The position numbers and the translations under genes are program-made. A DNA stretch of 64,000 nucleotides from JALZAI01 sp038212215 (GTDB lineage: Bacteria > Actinomycetota > Actinomycetes > Mycobacteriales > Jatrophihabitantaceae), in contig JBBQUT010000009.1 of the NCBI GenBank assembly GCA_038212215.1, forward strand, positions 62,001 through 126,000, in the 5' to 3' direction. The notes under the pieces are model-generated. The model saw nothing but the letters and a program-made list of their open reading frames with translations. It was not told the DNA's origin and did not search any database. Shown piece after piece: positions 49,734 to 59,024 of the stretch. Numbering within the stretch: the stretch's first letter is position 1; each line of letters begins with the position of its first letter.

Positions 49734-50429
49734 TCAGGGCAGCGCCGTTACCAGTTCGGCGACGCTGCGCCGGCTGCCGGTATAGAACGGGACCTCCTCG
49801 CGGACGTGGCGGCGCGCCGTCGAACCGCGCAGGTGCCGCATCAGGTCCACGATCCGGTGCAGCTCGTCCGCCTCGAAAGCCAGCATCCACTCATAATCGC
49901 CGAGTGCGAACGACGCCACCGTGTTGGCGCGCACATCCGGGTAGTCGCGCGCCATCTTCCCGTGTTCGGCGAGCATGTGCCGCCGCTCCTCATCGGGCAG
50001 CAGGTACCACTCGTAGGAGCGTACGAAGGGATAGACGCACACGTACGCGCGCGGCGGCTCGCCGGCGAGGAACGCAGGGACGTGGCTCTTGTTGAACTCC
50101 GCCGGACGATGCAGCGCCATGTTTGACCACACCGGATCGAGGTGCGCGCCGAAGCGGGTACGGCGCAGGCGCGAATAGGCGTCCTGCAATTCGTCGGCAC
50201 TCGACGCGTGCCACCACACCATCAGATCGGCGTCGGCACGCAGCGCGCTCACGTCGTAGGTGCCTCGCACGACGACATCCTTTGCGCCGAGCTGATCGAA
50301 CAGGTCGACGACCTCCGCGCCGAGTGCCGTTCGATCCCCGTCACCGAGTGGGCGGGCGAGCTTGAACACCGACCACGCCGTGTAGCGGATGGTGTCGTTC
50401 AGTTCCTTCGCTTTCTTGCCGTCGACCAT
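49734..50429 (-). CDS. hemQ: Coproheme decarboxylase HemQ (ChdC)
   Basis: A 231-residue chlorite-dismutase-fold protein that decarboxylates iron-coproporphyrin to heme, the last step of the coproporphyrin-dependent route. The heme-binding His lies in AEHGKMARDYPDV, and the YPFVRSYEWYLLPDEERR segment carries the Tyr used for decarboxylation. It lacks the Arg site of true chlorite dismutases. 21 bp after the oxidase gene; the three heme genes hemE-cgoX-hemQ form one minus-strand operon. Confidence 0.93.
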   Translation of the reverse strand: MVDGKKAKELNDTIRYTAWSVFKLARPLGDGDRTALGAEVVDLFDQLGAKDVVVRGTYDVSALRADADLMVWWHASSADELQDAYSRLRRTRFGAHLDPVWSNMALHRPAEFNKSHVPAFLAGEPPRAYVCVYPFVRSYEWYLLPDEERRHMLAEHGKMARDYPDVRANTVASFALGDYEWMLAFEADELHRIVDLMRHLRGSTARRHVREEVPFYTGSRRSVAELVTALP

Positions 50430-50450
50430 GCCTACCAGTGTCCCCCACCA

Positions 50451-51821
50451 TCACACGGCGCAGCCCACGACCGCGGCAGCAATGCGCGCGGAGGCGATGC
50501 AGGCCGGGATTCCCACGCCATCCAACGCGGCGCCACACACGGCCAGACCCGGCACCTCGGCGACGGCGGCGCGGATTCGAGCGACCCGCTCGACGTGCCC
50601 CACGGTGTACTGCGGCAACCCGCCGCCCCATCGGGTGACCTGCGCGTCGATCGGCTCGGCCGCGATCCCCAGCAACGCCTGCAAGTCCCGGCGGGCGACG
50701 CGCACCAGTTCTTCATCCGCACGCTGCAGCACCTGCGCCTCGCCGGCCCTGCCGAGCGAGGCGCGTAGCACCGTGAGCCCCTCGGTTGCCATCGGCCACT
50801 TCTGCGAAGACAGCGTGACGCCTTTCACGGCCAGGCCTTCGCGGGCGCCCACGAGCAGGCCACTTCCCGCCGGCAGCGCGAGCCCGGACGCGAACGCGAA
50901 TGTCACGATCGCGACGCTCGCAGCCTCGATTCCGGCGAGCTCGGCCGCAGCGGCGGGCGCCACGGCGCCGAGCAAGCGGGCCGACTTCGCCGCCGGGGTC
51001 GCCACCACCACGGCGGACGCGTCGATCGTCTCGGTGTCCGGGACCGCGCCACAGTCCAGCGAGAAGCCCGTCGCGGTGCGCCGCAACGCGCGCACGATCA
51101 CACCGGTACGCACCTCGAAGCGCCCGGACGAGGCGAGGGCGGCGGGCAGGCCGCCGAGGCCGCCCGCCAACGACGCGAAGACCGGCCCGCTCGCTGTTGC
51201 CGCGCCTGTCGTCGGCACCGGGCCGGTCACCGCCTGCGCCGCGCCCACCAACGACCCACCGCGGGCCAGTCGCGACGCCAGCGCCGGCATCGTCGCCCGC
51301 AGCGACAGGTCGTCCGCGCGGCCCGCGTACACACCCCCGAGCAGCGGTTCGACGAGCCGGTCGGCCACCTCGTTGCCGAGCCGCGAGCGGACGAGCGAAC
51401 CCACCGAGACGTCCGCATCGAGGGGCGCGAGCGGTGGCAGCTGCGCCTCGCCCTCGACCCGGCGCACCGCATGCTCGGTGAGCGCCCCGGACGCCCGCAC
51501 GGCCGCCGGGTCCCCTGGGATCCCGAACATCGTGCCCGCCGGGAGCGGGTGCAGCGCTCCCCCGACCCGCAGCTGCGCGGCGCTGGTCAACGGCGCGATC
51601 GGGGCAAGACCCAACTCGGCCAGCAGTTGCACACCTTCCGGGCGGCGGGCCAGCATTGCCTCGGCCCCGACGTCCACCCGCAGCCCGGCGATCGAACCCA
51701 TCCGCAGCTTGCCGCCGACCTCGGGGCCGGCCTCGAGCACGAGCACCTGCGCCCCCGCCCCGGCGAGCACCCAGGCCGCAGTCAGCCCGGCGATGCCGCC
51801 ACCGACCACGGCGACGGTCAC
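50451..51821 (-). CDS. hemY: Coproporphyrinogen III / protoporphyrinogen oxidase (FAD)
   Basis: A 456-residue FAD oxidase (HemY/CgoX) that makes coproporphyrin III from coproporphyrinogen in actinobacteria. The dinucleotide motif VVGGGIAGLTAAW is at the very N terminus, followed by VLEAGPEVGGKL; GVYAGRADDLSLR and WGGGLPQYTVGH near the end fit the family. The GTG start 51821 overlaps the hemE stop (GTGA); the upstream open frame is a shadow of hemE. With HemQ encoded next, the coproporphyrin route is the right reading. Confidence 0.92.
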   Translation of the reverse strand: MTVAVVGGGIAGLTAAWVLAGAGAQVLVLEAGPEVGGKLRMGSIAGLRVDVGAEAMLARRPEGVQLLAELGLAPIAPLTSAAQLRVGGALHPLPAGTMFGIPGDPAAVRASGALTEHAVRRVEGEAQLPPLAPLDADVSVGSLVRSRLGNEVADRLVEPLLGGVYAGRADDLSLRATMPALASRLARGGSLVGAAQAVTGPVPTTGAATASGPVFASLAGGLGGLPAALASSGRFEVRTGVIVRALRRTATGFSLDCGAVPDTETIDASAVVVATPAAKSARLLGAVAPAAAAELAGIEAASVAIVTFAFASGLALPAGSGLLVGAREGLAVKGVTLSSQKWPMATEGLTVLRASLGRAGEAQVLQRADEELVRVARRDLQALLGIAAEPIDAQVTRWGGGLPQYTVGHVERVARIRAAVAEVPGLAVCGAALDGVGIPACIASARIAAAVVGCAV

Positions 51822-52870
51822 GAGTGGGCCGCAGCAAGCGAGTGGACGAGCGCGACGATGCGCGTCAGCACGTCCGGATCGGTATCTGGAGGCACGCCGT
51901 GGCCGAGGTTGAAGATGTGCCCCGCGGCCGCGCGTCCCTCGGCGACGACGCGGCGCACCTCGGCGTCGATCACGGGCCACGGCGCGCCGAGGATCGCCGG
52001 ATCGAGGTTGCCCTGTACGACCGCATCCGGGCCGAGCCGCCGCGCCGCCTCGTCCAGGGGCACTCGCCAGTCGACGCCGACGACGTCGGCCCCGGCCGAT
52101 CGCATCGAGGCCAGCAGCTCGCCGGTGCCGACGCCGAAGTGAATACGAGGCACGGTGCCTGCCAGCGGGTGGAGCACCGCGCGGCTGTGCGGCAGCGCGA
52201 ACTGCTCGTAGTCCCGGCGCGAGAGCGAGCCCGCCCACGAATCGAACAGCTGCACCGCGGACACCCCGGCGTCGATCTGCACCCGCAGGAAAGCACCCGC
52301 GATCACAGCCAACCGGGCTGCCAGCGCGTGCCACAACCCGGGATCACCGTGCATCAGCGCCTTCGTCCGGGCGTGGTCGCGCGACGGGCCGCCTTCGACG
52401 AGGTAGCTGGCGAGCGTGAACGGGGCGCCGGCGAAACCGATCAGCGGTGTCGGACCCAGCGCGCCCACCAATGCTCGGACCGCCGCGCTGACATAGGTGA
52501 CATCGGAGGCGTCCAGCGGGCGCAGCATGGCGAGATCGGCGCGCGAACGGATCGGCTTGTCGAGCACAGGGCCAACGCCTGCGACGATGTCGACGCCGAC
52601 GCCGATGGCGACGAGCGGCAGCACGATGTCGGAGAAGATGATTGCCGCGTCGACGTTGTGCCGGCGCACCGGCTGCAGGGTGATCTCGGTGATCAGCTCA
52701 GGGTCCCGGCAGGCGTCGAGCATCGCGTTGCCGGCGCGTAGCGCGCGGTACTCCGGCAACGAGCGGCCCGCCTGGCGCATGAACCACACCGGTGGCGTCG
52801 TTCCGGGCTGGGCACGCGCGGCTCGCACGAGCAGCGAATCAGCCGCCGTGGCAGGCTCAGGGATCGACAT
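51818..52870 (-). CDS. hemE: Uroporphyrinogen III decarboxylase
   Basis: A 350-residue HemE that decarboxylates uroporphyrinogen III to coproporphyrinogen III. PVWFMRQAGRSLPEYR (about 28-43) is the conserved N-terminal signature, followed by FSDIVLP (Asp), GFAGAPFTLASYLVEG and, near the end, FNLGHGVPPDTDP. I use the ATG at 52870 (MSIPEP); an upstream GTG at 52888 exists. First gene of the heme operon; the promoter should be in the 107 bp shared with the small zinc protein gene. Confidence 0.96.
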   Translation of the reverse strand: MSIPEPATAADSLLVRAARAQPGTTPPVWFMRQAGRSLPEYRALRAGNAMLDACRDPELITEITLQPVRRHNVDAAIIFSDIVLPLVAIGVGVDIVAGVGPVLDKPIRSRADLAMLRPLDASDVTYVSAAVRALVGALGPTPLIGFAGAPFTLASYLVEGGPSRDHARTKALMHGDPGLWHALAARLAVIAGAFLRVQIDAGVSAVQLFDSWAGSLSRRDYEQFALPHSRAVLHPLAGTVPRIHFGVGTGELLASMRSAGADVVGVDWRVPLDEAARRLGPDAVVQGNLDPAILGAPWPVIDAEVRRVVAEGRAAAGHIFNLGHGVPPDTDPDVLTRIVALVHSLAAAHS

Positions 52871-52977
52871 CACCATCCATCGTCGCACGCTGGTCGGCGC
52901 GCCTGCCGTGCAACCCGTGCCGGACGTGACAGGTTAAAAGCCGCTGCGAATCGGACGCGCGTGCGAAGGAGATAACG

Positions 52978-53172
52978 ATGGACGCGGAGTGCTTGCTCGA
53001 CTGCCCGGTCTGCGGCCAGGCCACCCCCGCCGAGATCCCGCCCTGCTCCGACGGGCATGAAGGCGGCTGCCCCGACCGGATCTGCAGGCGTTGCGAGGCT
53101 GCGCTGTTCGTCGACCCGCCGCTTCGACTCCCGGTCCGCGCCGAGATCGACCGCGACCGCGATGCCGCCTGA
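52978..53172 (+). CDS. Small zinc-ribbon-like protein
   Basis: A 64-residue protein with Cys in the order ECLLDCPVCG...PPCSDGHEGGCPDRICRRC (nine Cys), fitting a small zinc ribbon or knuckle. A strong AAGGAG six bases before the ATG supports real translation. It is divergent from hemE, and the 53175 gene begins 2 bp after it. Function unknown; an RNA- or protein-binding zinc module is a guess. Confidence 0.7.
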   Translation: MDAECLLDCPVCGQATPAEIPPCSDGHEGGCPDRICRRCEAALFVDPPLRLPVRAEIDRDRDAA

Positions 53173-53174
53173 CG

Positions 53175-53813
53175 ATGTCGACTATCCCCACCACACCACC
53201 GCCACGTGCCACCCCGCGGCGGAATCCGATGACTGAGCCGACCGACGTCAGCACAGCATCGCCCGACGAGCAGTCGCCTGAGATTTTTCGCGAGGCCGTG
53301 ACCATCCTGAGCGCGACCAAGGTGCGCCGCGAGGTCCGCGTCGAGCCGTTGCGGCCGCCGCAGCGGCTCGCACCGTGGAGTTTCGCGATCTCCGCTGATG
53401 TTCGCCCCGACGGCGGCGAGGAACTGGCCACCGGGCGGCTGGTGCTGCTGCACGACCCGGACGGAATCGAGGCTTGGGACGGCGTGCTGCGCCTTGTCGC
53501 GTTCGCGTCAGCCGAGATGGACACCGAGATGGGGGTCGACCCGATGCTGCCCGCGGTGGGCTGGAGCTGGCTGACTGGGGCCCTCGACGACCGCGCGGCC
53601 GCCTATCGGGCGGCCGGCGGGACGGTCACCCAAACCACGTCCACCCGCTTCGGTGACCTCGCCGGCCCCAGTACGACCGTCGCGTTGGAGCTGCGGGCCT
53701 CCTGGACCGCCGACACGACCGACATGGCCCCGCACCTGCACGCGTTCGTCGATCTGCTCTGTCTGGCAGCCGGGCTCCCACCCGAGGGTGTCACGTTGCT
53801 GTCACGCTCGTAA
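53175..53813 (+). CDS. DUF3000 family protein
   Basis: A 212-residue protein with a disordered N terminus (about 35 residues) and a DUF3000 domain: PEIFREAVTILSATKVRREVRVEPLRPPQRLAPW, ATGRLVLLHDPDGIEAW and GWSWLTGALDDR. An actinobacterial family without known function, usually next to RNase D and hemE as here. ATG at 53175 is used; M at 53229 (MTEPTDV) is an alternative. RNase D starts right after it. Confidence 0.88.
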   Translation: MSTIPTTPPPRATPRRNPMTEPTDVSTASPDEQSPEIFREAVTILSATKVRREVRVEPLRPPQRLAPWSFAISADVRPDGGEELATGRLVLLHDPDGIEAWDGVLRLVAFASAEMDTEMGVDPMLPAVGWSWLTGALDDRAAAYRAAGGTVTQTTSTRFGDLAGPSTTVALELRASWTADTTDMAPHLHAFVDLLCLAAGLPPEGVTLLSRS

Positions 53814-53814
53814 C

Positions 53815-55077
53815 GTGGCCGACGAAGAGCGCAACCCGACGCAGGGTCCCCCGGAAGTCGAGCCGACCCCGCTGCTGCGCGAACCGGCCGACGGCGTCCC
53901 CGACCCGGTCGTGACCGCCGACGGACTCGCCGACCTGGTGGCCCGGATGAGCTCGGGCCACGGCCCGGTCGCGGTCGACGCCGAACGTGCGTCGGGTTAC
54001 CGCTACAGCCAGCGGGCCTATCTTGTGCAGTTGCGCCGCGCGGGCGCACGGACGGCGCTCGTCGATCCGATCCCGCTGCCCGATCTGAGCTCGCTGAACG
54101 CGGCACTGGCAGACGCCGAGTGGATTTTGCACGCCGCGAACCAGGACCTGCCCTGCCTCGCCGAGATCGGCCTCGTACCGAACCGGCTGTTTGACACCGA
54201 GCTTGCCGGCCGGCTGCTTGGCGAGGAACGCGTCGCGCTCGGGACGATGGTCGAGCAGCACCTGGGTGTGCGACTGGAGAAGGGTCACTCTGCAGCCGAC
54301 TGGTCCACCCGCCCGTTGCCACGCGACTGGCTCGCCTACGCCGCGCTCGACGTCGAACTGCTGATCCCGCTGCGCGAGGCGCTGGCCGAGTTGCTGAACG
54401 CCAGCCACAAACAGGACTGGGCCGCGCAGGAATTCGAAGCAATTCGGACAGCCCCGCCCGGCCCGCCACGTGTCGATCCCTGGCGGCGGACCTCGGGAAT
54501 CCATGCGCTCCGCAATCCGCGCCAGCTGGCCGTAGTCCGGGCGCTGTGGACGGCTCGCGACGAATACGCCGCGCAGCGCGACGTCGCCCCCGGACGGCTG
54601 CTGCCCGATGCCGCAGTGATCGACGCGGCGCGCACGATGCCCAAGGACGCCAAGCAGCTCGCAGCGATGCCGACGTTTCGAGGACCACGCCAGCGGCGGC
54701 AGAGCGCCCGCTGGTTCGGCGCCGTGCAGGCTGCGATGCAGCTGCCGGGCGAGGAACTTCCGCCTCCCAACGGCACTGTCGCCGATGCGATCCCTCCGTC
54801 CTCGCGATGGCGCGACCGCGATCCCGAGGCGGCGCGCAGGCTGGCGGCAGTACGTGCTGTCATCGCCGAACTGGCTGGGCTGCACACCGTCCTGGCGCAG
54901 AACTTGCTCGCGTCCGACGTGCTGCGGCGCCTGGCCTGGGAGCCGCTCACACCCGTCGAGGAAGCGTCCGTCCGGGCCCGGCTGAGCACGCTCGGCGCGC
55001 GACCCTGGCAGATCGAGGTGTGCGCGCCACCTCTCGTCGCCGCCCTGCAGGCGGCCGCCGACAGCCCCACGCCTTGA
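53815..55077 (+). CDS. rnd: Ribonuclease D (3'-5' exonuclease, HRDC)
   Basis: A 420-residue RNase D-like exonuclease. The DEDD site shows as VAVDAERASGYRYSQRAYLVQL (DxE), WILHAANQDLPCL (Asp) and LAYAALDVELLIPL (Tyr and Asp, YxxxD). An HRDC domain follows (about 230-300) and a C-terminal extension of about 110 residues. Trims structured RNA 3' ends. GTG start 53815, two bases after the DUF3000 stop. It ends 1 bp before the convergent kinase gene. Confidence 0.9.
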   Translation: MADEERNPTQGPPEVEPTPLLREPADGVPDPVVTADGLADLVARMSSGHGPVAVDAERASGYRYSQRAYLVQLRRAGARTALVDPIPLPDLSSLNAALADAEWILHAANQDLPCLAEIGLVPNRLFDTELAGRLLGEERVALGTMVEQHLGVRLEKGHSAADWSTRPLPRDWLAYAALDVELLIPLREALAELLNASHKQDWAAQEFEAIRTAPPGPPRVDPWRRTSGIHALRNPRQLAVVRALWTARDEYAAQRDVAPGRLLPDAAVIDAARTMPKDAKQLAAMPTFRGPRQRRQSARWFGAVQAAMQLPGEELPPPNGTVADAIPPSSRWRDRDPEAARRLAAVRAVIAELAGLHTVLAQNLLASDVLRRLAWEPLTPVEEASVRARLSTLGARPWQIEVCAPPLVAALQAAADSPTP

Positions 55078-55078
55078 C

Positions 55079-56308
55079 TCAGCTGCGGGCGCTGAGCTGG
55101 ATGCGTACCCCTTCGCGCACGTTCTCGTCGGCACGCGCCGCCTGCTCCAACGGGCTCAGCCCGCCCGCTCGCGGTAGCTCGATGCGGATGGCCAGGCCAC
55201 CGAACGGCGGAGCAGCAGCCTGCAGCGTGCCGTGATGCGCGTCCACGATCAACTCGACGATCGCCAGGCCGAGACCCGCACCTCGGGTGGATGTGCGCAC
55301 CCGGCCGCCGCGGCGAAACGGTTCGAAGAGGGCAGCGACATCGCGGGCCGGGATCACGGCGCCGCCGTTGGCCACGTGCAGCCATACCCGTTCGGCCATC
55401 TGCCCGGTCGACACCCGAAGCCACCCATTAGGCACGTTGTGCCGGATCGCGTTCTCGACGAGGTTGCCGATGAGCCGCTCCAACAGTCGCGGATCGCCAA
55501 TCGTCGCCGCCGGCTCGATGGTCGCCTCGATCGTCACCCGCTTGTCCGTGGACTCCGCCTCGACAGCCTTCAAGACGCCCGGGACCAGCTTGGCGAGGTC
55601 GACCGACTCGCGCACCTCAAGCTCACCGGCTTCGACCGCCTGCAGACGAGCCAGGGTCAACAACGAGGACACCAGTCGTTGCGCGCGCTCGGTCGCAGCA
55701 GCGACGACGCCGCCCATCCGGCGCAGCTCCGTGACGTCGGCATCCGGATCGGAGAGCGTGACCTCCAACTCTGTGCTGATCACGGCAAGCGGCGTGCGCA
55801 GCTCGTGGCTGGCGTTGGCCACGAACAAGCGCTGGCTCGCGAACGCCGAATCCAATCGCGCGAGCATCTCATCGAAGGTATCCGCGAGTTCACGCAGCTC
55901 GTCGGACGGCCCACCGAGGTTGATGCGCTGGTCCAGCGTTTCGGTCGACATCTGCTTCGCGGTCTGAGTGAGCTTCGCGATCGGACGCAGCGCCTGCTTG
56001 GCGAGCAGGTAGCCGCCGGTGGTGCCCACCACGACAACCACCGCGAAGTAGATGAGCCCGCTGCTCAGCAGGGTGTGCGTGGTGCTGCTGGCCAGCTCGT
56101 CGGCGAAGCGGCGTTGCAGGGCGGCGCGCTCCTGTAGGTTCCGCCCGATCGGCACGCCGTTGACGCTGGCGGGCAGGAAGTTGCGCCGCCCGATCGTCTT
56201 GTGGATCAGGATGAGCGCGGTGACCACCACCGAAGCTCCGACGAGGAGCATCAGTCCGCCGTACAGCAACGCCATGCGCAGGCGAAGTGTAGGGCGAAAG
56301 AGGGTCAC
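55079..56308 (-). CDS. Sensor histidine kinase
   Basis: A 409-residue kinase with two membrane helices (about 13-35 and 82-103), a 45-residue outer loop, a HAMP domain (about 104-155), H-box NASHELRTPL (His168), N-box LIGNLVENAIRHN and G-box GAGLGLAIVELIVDAHHG. It overlaps the regulator gene by 4 bp. The outer loop has no recognised domain. Target genes cannot be read from the sequence. Confidence 0.92.
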   Translation of the reverse strand: MTLFRPTLRLRMALLYGGLMLLVGASVVVTALILIHKTIGRRNFLPASVNGVPIGRNLQERAALQRRFADELASSTTHTLLSSGLIYFAVVVVVGTTGGYLLAKQALRPIAKLTQTAKQMSTETLDQRINLGGPSDELRELADTFDEMLARLDSAFASQRLFVANASHELRTPLAVISTELEVTLSDPDADVTELRRMGGVVAAATERAQRLVSSLLTLARLQAVEAGELEVRESVDLAKLVPGVLKAVEAESTDKRVTIEATIEPAATIGDPRLLERLIGNLVENAIRHNVPNGWLRVSTGQMAERVWLHVANGGAVIPARDVAALFEPFRRGGRVRTSTRGAGLGLAIVELIVDAHHGTLQAAAPPFGGLAIRIELPRAGGLSPLEQAARADENVREGVRIQLSARS

Positions 56309-57000
56309 GTGCTGGTGGTTCCCTCGGGCGCACCGAGCAGTTCGGGATCGATCCGGTAGCCCGAGCCCACGACGGTGTCGATGATCGCCGGCTCACCGAG
56401 CTTGCGGCGCAGCGTCATCATCGTCACCCGCACCGTGGTCGTGAACGGGTCGGCGTTCTCGTCCCACACTCGGTCCAGCAGTTCCTCGCTGCTCACGACC
56501 GAGCCCTGCGCCATGAGCAGGGTCTCGAGCACCCCGAACTCCTTGCGGGTCAGATCGATCATGTCGCCGTGCCGGGTCACGGTCCGCCGGGACGGATCGA
56601 CCTCCAGGTCGCCGGCCGACAGGACCGGGGGCGCGGCCGGCGTCGTGCGCCTGCCGAGCGCCCGTACGCGGGCCACCAATTCGGCGAACGCGAACGGCTT
56701 GGGCAGGTAATCGTCGGCACCGAGCGCGAGCCCGGACACCTTGTCCTCGACCGTGCCGCTGGCGGTCAACATGAGCACCCGGGTCAGCTCGTCGCCGCCG
56801 GTCAGCTTGCTGCAGATCTCATCGCCTGACATGCCGGGCAGGTCGCGGTCGAGCACGACGACGTCGTAGCGCGTCAGCGTCGCCTTGCGGTATCCGTCGT
56901 CGCCATCATTCGCAACGTCGACCGCCATCCCCTCACGACGCAGGCCGCGCGCGACCGCTTCGGCGAGCTGACTCTCGTCTTCGACAACCAGAATGCGCAT
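56305..57000 (-). CDS. Two-component response regulator, OmpR/PhoB type
   Basis: A 231-residue regulator with DDE-like pocket (VVEDES), phospho-acceptor Asp51 (VVVLDRDLP), LPKPFAF and a winged-helix C-terminal domain (TVRVTMMTLRRKLGEP, GSGYRI). It closely parallels the regulator at 41518-42177, so the two systems are likely paralogues. Coupled to its kinase by a 4-bp overlap. ATG at 57000. Divergence of targets is not visible. Confidence 0.93.
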   Translation of the reverse strand: MRILVVEDESQLAEAVARGLRREGMAVDVANDGDDGYRKATLTRYDVVVLDRDLPGMSGDEICSKLTGGDELTRVLMLTASGTVEDKVSGLALGADDYLPKPFAFAELVARVRALGRRTTPAAPPVLSAGDLEVDPSRRTVTRHGDMIDLTRKEFGVLETLLMAQGSVVSSEELLDRVWDENADPFTTTVRVTMMTLRRKLGEPAIIDTVVGSGYRIDPELLGAPEGTTST

Positions 57001-57027
57001 CGGGTGCTTTCCTCCAGGACTGGTTAT

Positions 57028-58968
57028 TCATTCCGACCTCACCCCATCGGAGGGCAGCTGCGCCACCCGCGAGGCCGAGTTACTGCTGTGGGACGTTGCC
57101 ACGGCCCATTCCACAATGCGCCGACCGATGTCGGCAATCGTCATCCCGGCCCAGGCTCGCACGTCCGCGACCGAACCGTGACGCGGGAACTCGGCCGGGA
57201 CACCGATCTGCCGCACCGGAGTATCGATTCTTGCCGCCGCAAGGGCCTGCGCCACCCGGGTTCCGACGCCGCCCGTCACGCTGCCGTCCTCGACGGTGAC
57301 GACGAGCGCCGCATCCGCTGCCAGTTGCGCCAGCGCCGGGTCAACCGGGCTCACCCAGCGCGGATCGACGACCCGCACGCTGTACCCGGCCCGGCGCACC
57401 GACCGGGCGGCTTCCAGTACGCCCGCGGCCAGTGGGCCGATAGAGATGACGAGTACGTCCACGGCGGTGTCCGCGGCGGGCTCGGCGAGCACATCCGCAC
57501 CGCCGACCCGGCGAAGCGCTGGCAGATGCGGTCCGATCGGGGTCTTCGGGAAGCGCACCACGGTGGGTCCGGTGCTGTGCGACACCGCCTCCCGCAGTTC
57601 CGTGCGCAAGGTGGCCTCGTCGCGGGGCGCGGCGATGCGGATGCCGGGTACCAGGCCCAGGATGCTGAGGTCCCAGACCCCGTTGTGGCTCGGCCCGTCC
57701 TCGCCGGTGATGCCGGCGCGGTCGAGCACCAGGGTGACCGGAAGGCGGTGCAACGCGACGTCGAGCAGCACCTGGTCGAACGCGCGGTTGAGGAATGTCG
57801 CGTAGATGGCGACGACGGGGTGTAGACCGCCCGACGCGAGACCCGCGGCCGACGTCACCGCGTGCTGCTCCGCGATCCCGACGTCGAAGGTGCGCTCGGG
57901 GAAGCGGGCGCGAAACGCGCCGAGACCGGTCGGGTCGCACATGGCGGCAGTGACGGTCACGATGTCGTCGCGCTGCTCGCCGAGGCGCACGATCTCCTCG
58001 GAGAACACCGACGTCCAGGTCGTTCCGCCGCCGGCGCGCGGAACACCGGTGACCGGATCGAAGCCGCGGGACTGGTGCATCTGGTCAGCCTCGTCGTTCT
58101 CGGCGGGCGCGTAACCGAACCCCTTGCGGGTCACGCAGTGCACGATGACCGGGCCGTCGAATCCGCGCGCCAGGGTGAAGGCAGTCTCCAGCGCATCGAT
58201 GTCGTGGCCATCGACCGGGCCGAGGTATTTCAGGCCGAGGTCCTCGAACAGGCCCTGCGGCGCCACGAGGTCCTTGACGCCTCGTTTCATCCCGTGCAGC
58301 GCGTCATAGAGCGGGGCGCCGACGACCGGCGTGCGCTCCAGGGCGCCGCGCACCCGGCCCAGCATCCGCTCGTAGCCGGGGCGGAAGCGCAGGTGGGCGA
58401 GCCGCTCGGCGAGGCCGCCGATCGTCGGCGAGTACGAGCGGCCGTTGTCGTTCACGACCACGACCACTGGACGCCCGCCGGCAGCGATGTTGTTGAGCGC
58501 CTCCCAGCACATCCCGCCGGTGAGGGCACCGTCGCCGACCACGGCCACGACTGGGCGCCGCTCGTCGCGAATCGCAAAGGCCTTGGCGAGCCCGTCGGCG
58601 TAGGACAGCGCCGTCGAGGCGTGCGAGTTCTCGATCCAGTCGTGCGGGCTCTCTGAGCGGTCCGGGTAACCGGACAGCCCGCCGGTCTGGCGCAGCGAGG
58701 GCATCCGCGCGGCCCGCCCGGTCACGATCTTGTGGACGTAGGCCTGGTGACCGACGTCGAACAGGATCGGCTCGATCGGCGACTCGAACACCCGGTGCAG
58801 CGCGAGAGTCAGTTCCACAGCACCGAGGTTGGGCCCGAGGTGCCCGCCGGTCTGCGAAACGGTCTGCACTAGCAGATCACGGATCTCCACGCAGAGCAGC
58901 GCGAGTTCAGCCCGGCTGAGATCACGAAGATCTGCAGGCCCGGCCACCCTGTCGAGTACACGCGTCAC
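57028..58968 (-). CDS. dxs: 1-deoxy-D-xylulose-5-phosphate synthase
   Basis: A 646-residue ThDP transketolase-like enzyme that makes DXP from pyruvate and glyceraldehyde 3-phosphate, the first step of the MEP isoprenoid route and a source for thiamine. Marks: SQTGGHLGPNLGAVELTLALH, the ThDP site VGDGALTGGMCWEALNN, GPVDGHDIDAL, and RAGITGEDGPSHNGVWDL. The GTG at 58968 gives the usual N terminus (MTRVLDRVAGPADLRDL); a TTG at 59028 that overlaps the RNA methyltransferase stop is an alternative and would add 20 residues. Confidence 0.96.
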   Translation of the reverse strand: MTRVLDRVAGPADLRDLSRAELALLCVEIRDLLVQTVSQTGGHLGPNLGAVELTLALHRVFESPIEPILFDVGHQAYVHKIVTGRAARMPSLRQTGGLSGYPDRSESPHDWIENSHASTALSYADGLAKAFAIRDERRPVVAVVGDGALTGGMCWEALNNIAAGGRPVVVVVNDNGRSYSPTIGGLAERLAHLRFRPGYERMLGRVRGALERTPVVGAPLYDALHGMKRGVKDLVAPQGLFEDLGLKYLGPVDGHDIDALETAFTLARGFDGPVIVHCVTRKGFGYAPAENDEADQMHQSRGFDPVTGVPRAGGGTTWTSVFSEEIVRLGEQRDDIVTVTAAMCDPTGLGAFRARFPERTFDVGIAEQHAVTSAAGLASGGLHPVVAIYATFLNRAFDQVLLDVALHRLPVTLVLDRAGITGEDGPSHNGVWDLSILGLVPGIRIAAPRDEATLRTELREAVSHSTGPTVVRFPKTPIGPHLPALRRVGGADVLAEPAADTAVDVLVISIGPLAAGVLEAARSVRRAGYSVRVVDPRWVSPVDPALAQLAADAALVVTVEDGSVTGGVGTRVAQALAAARIDTPVRQIGVPAEFPRHGSVADVRAWAGMTIADIGRRIVEWAVATSHSSNSASRVAQLPSDGVRSE

Positions 58969-59024
58969 AACAGCCCAGGGTACGTGCTCGACGATCGCCG
59001 ACCTGCGCACGGGCGGGGTGTCGC

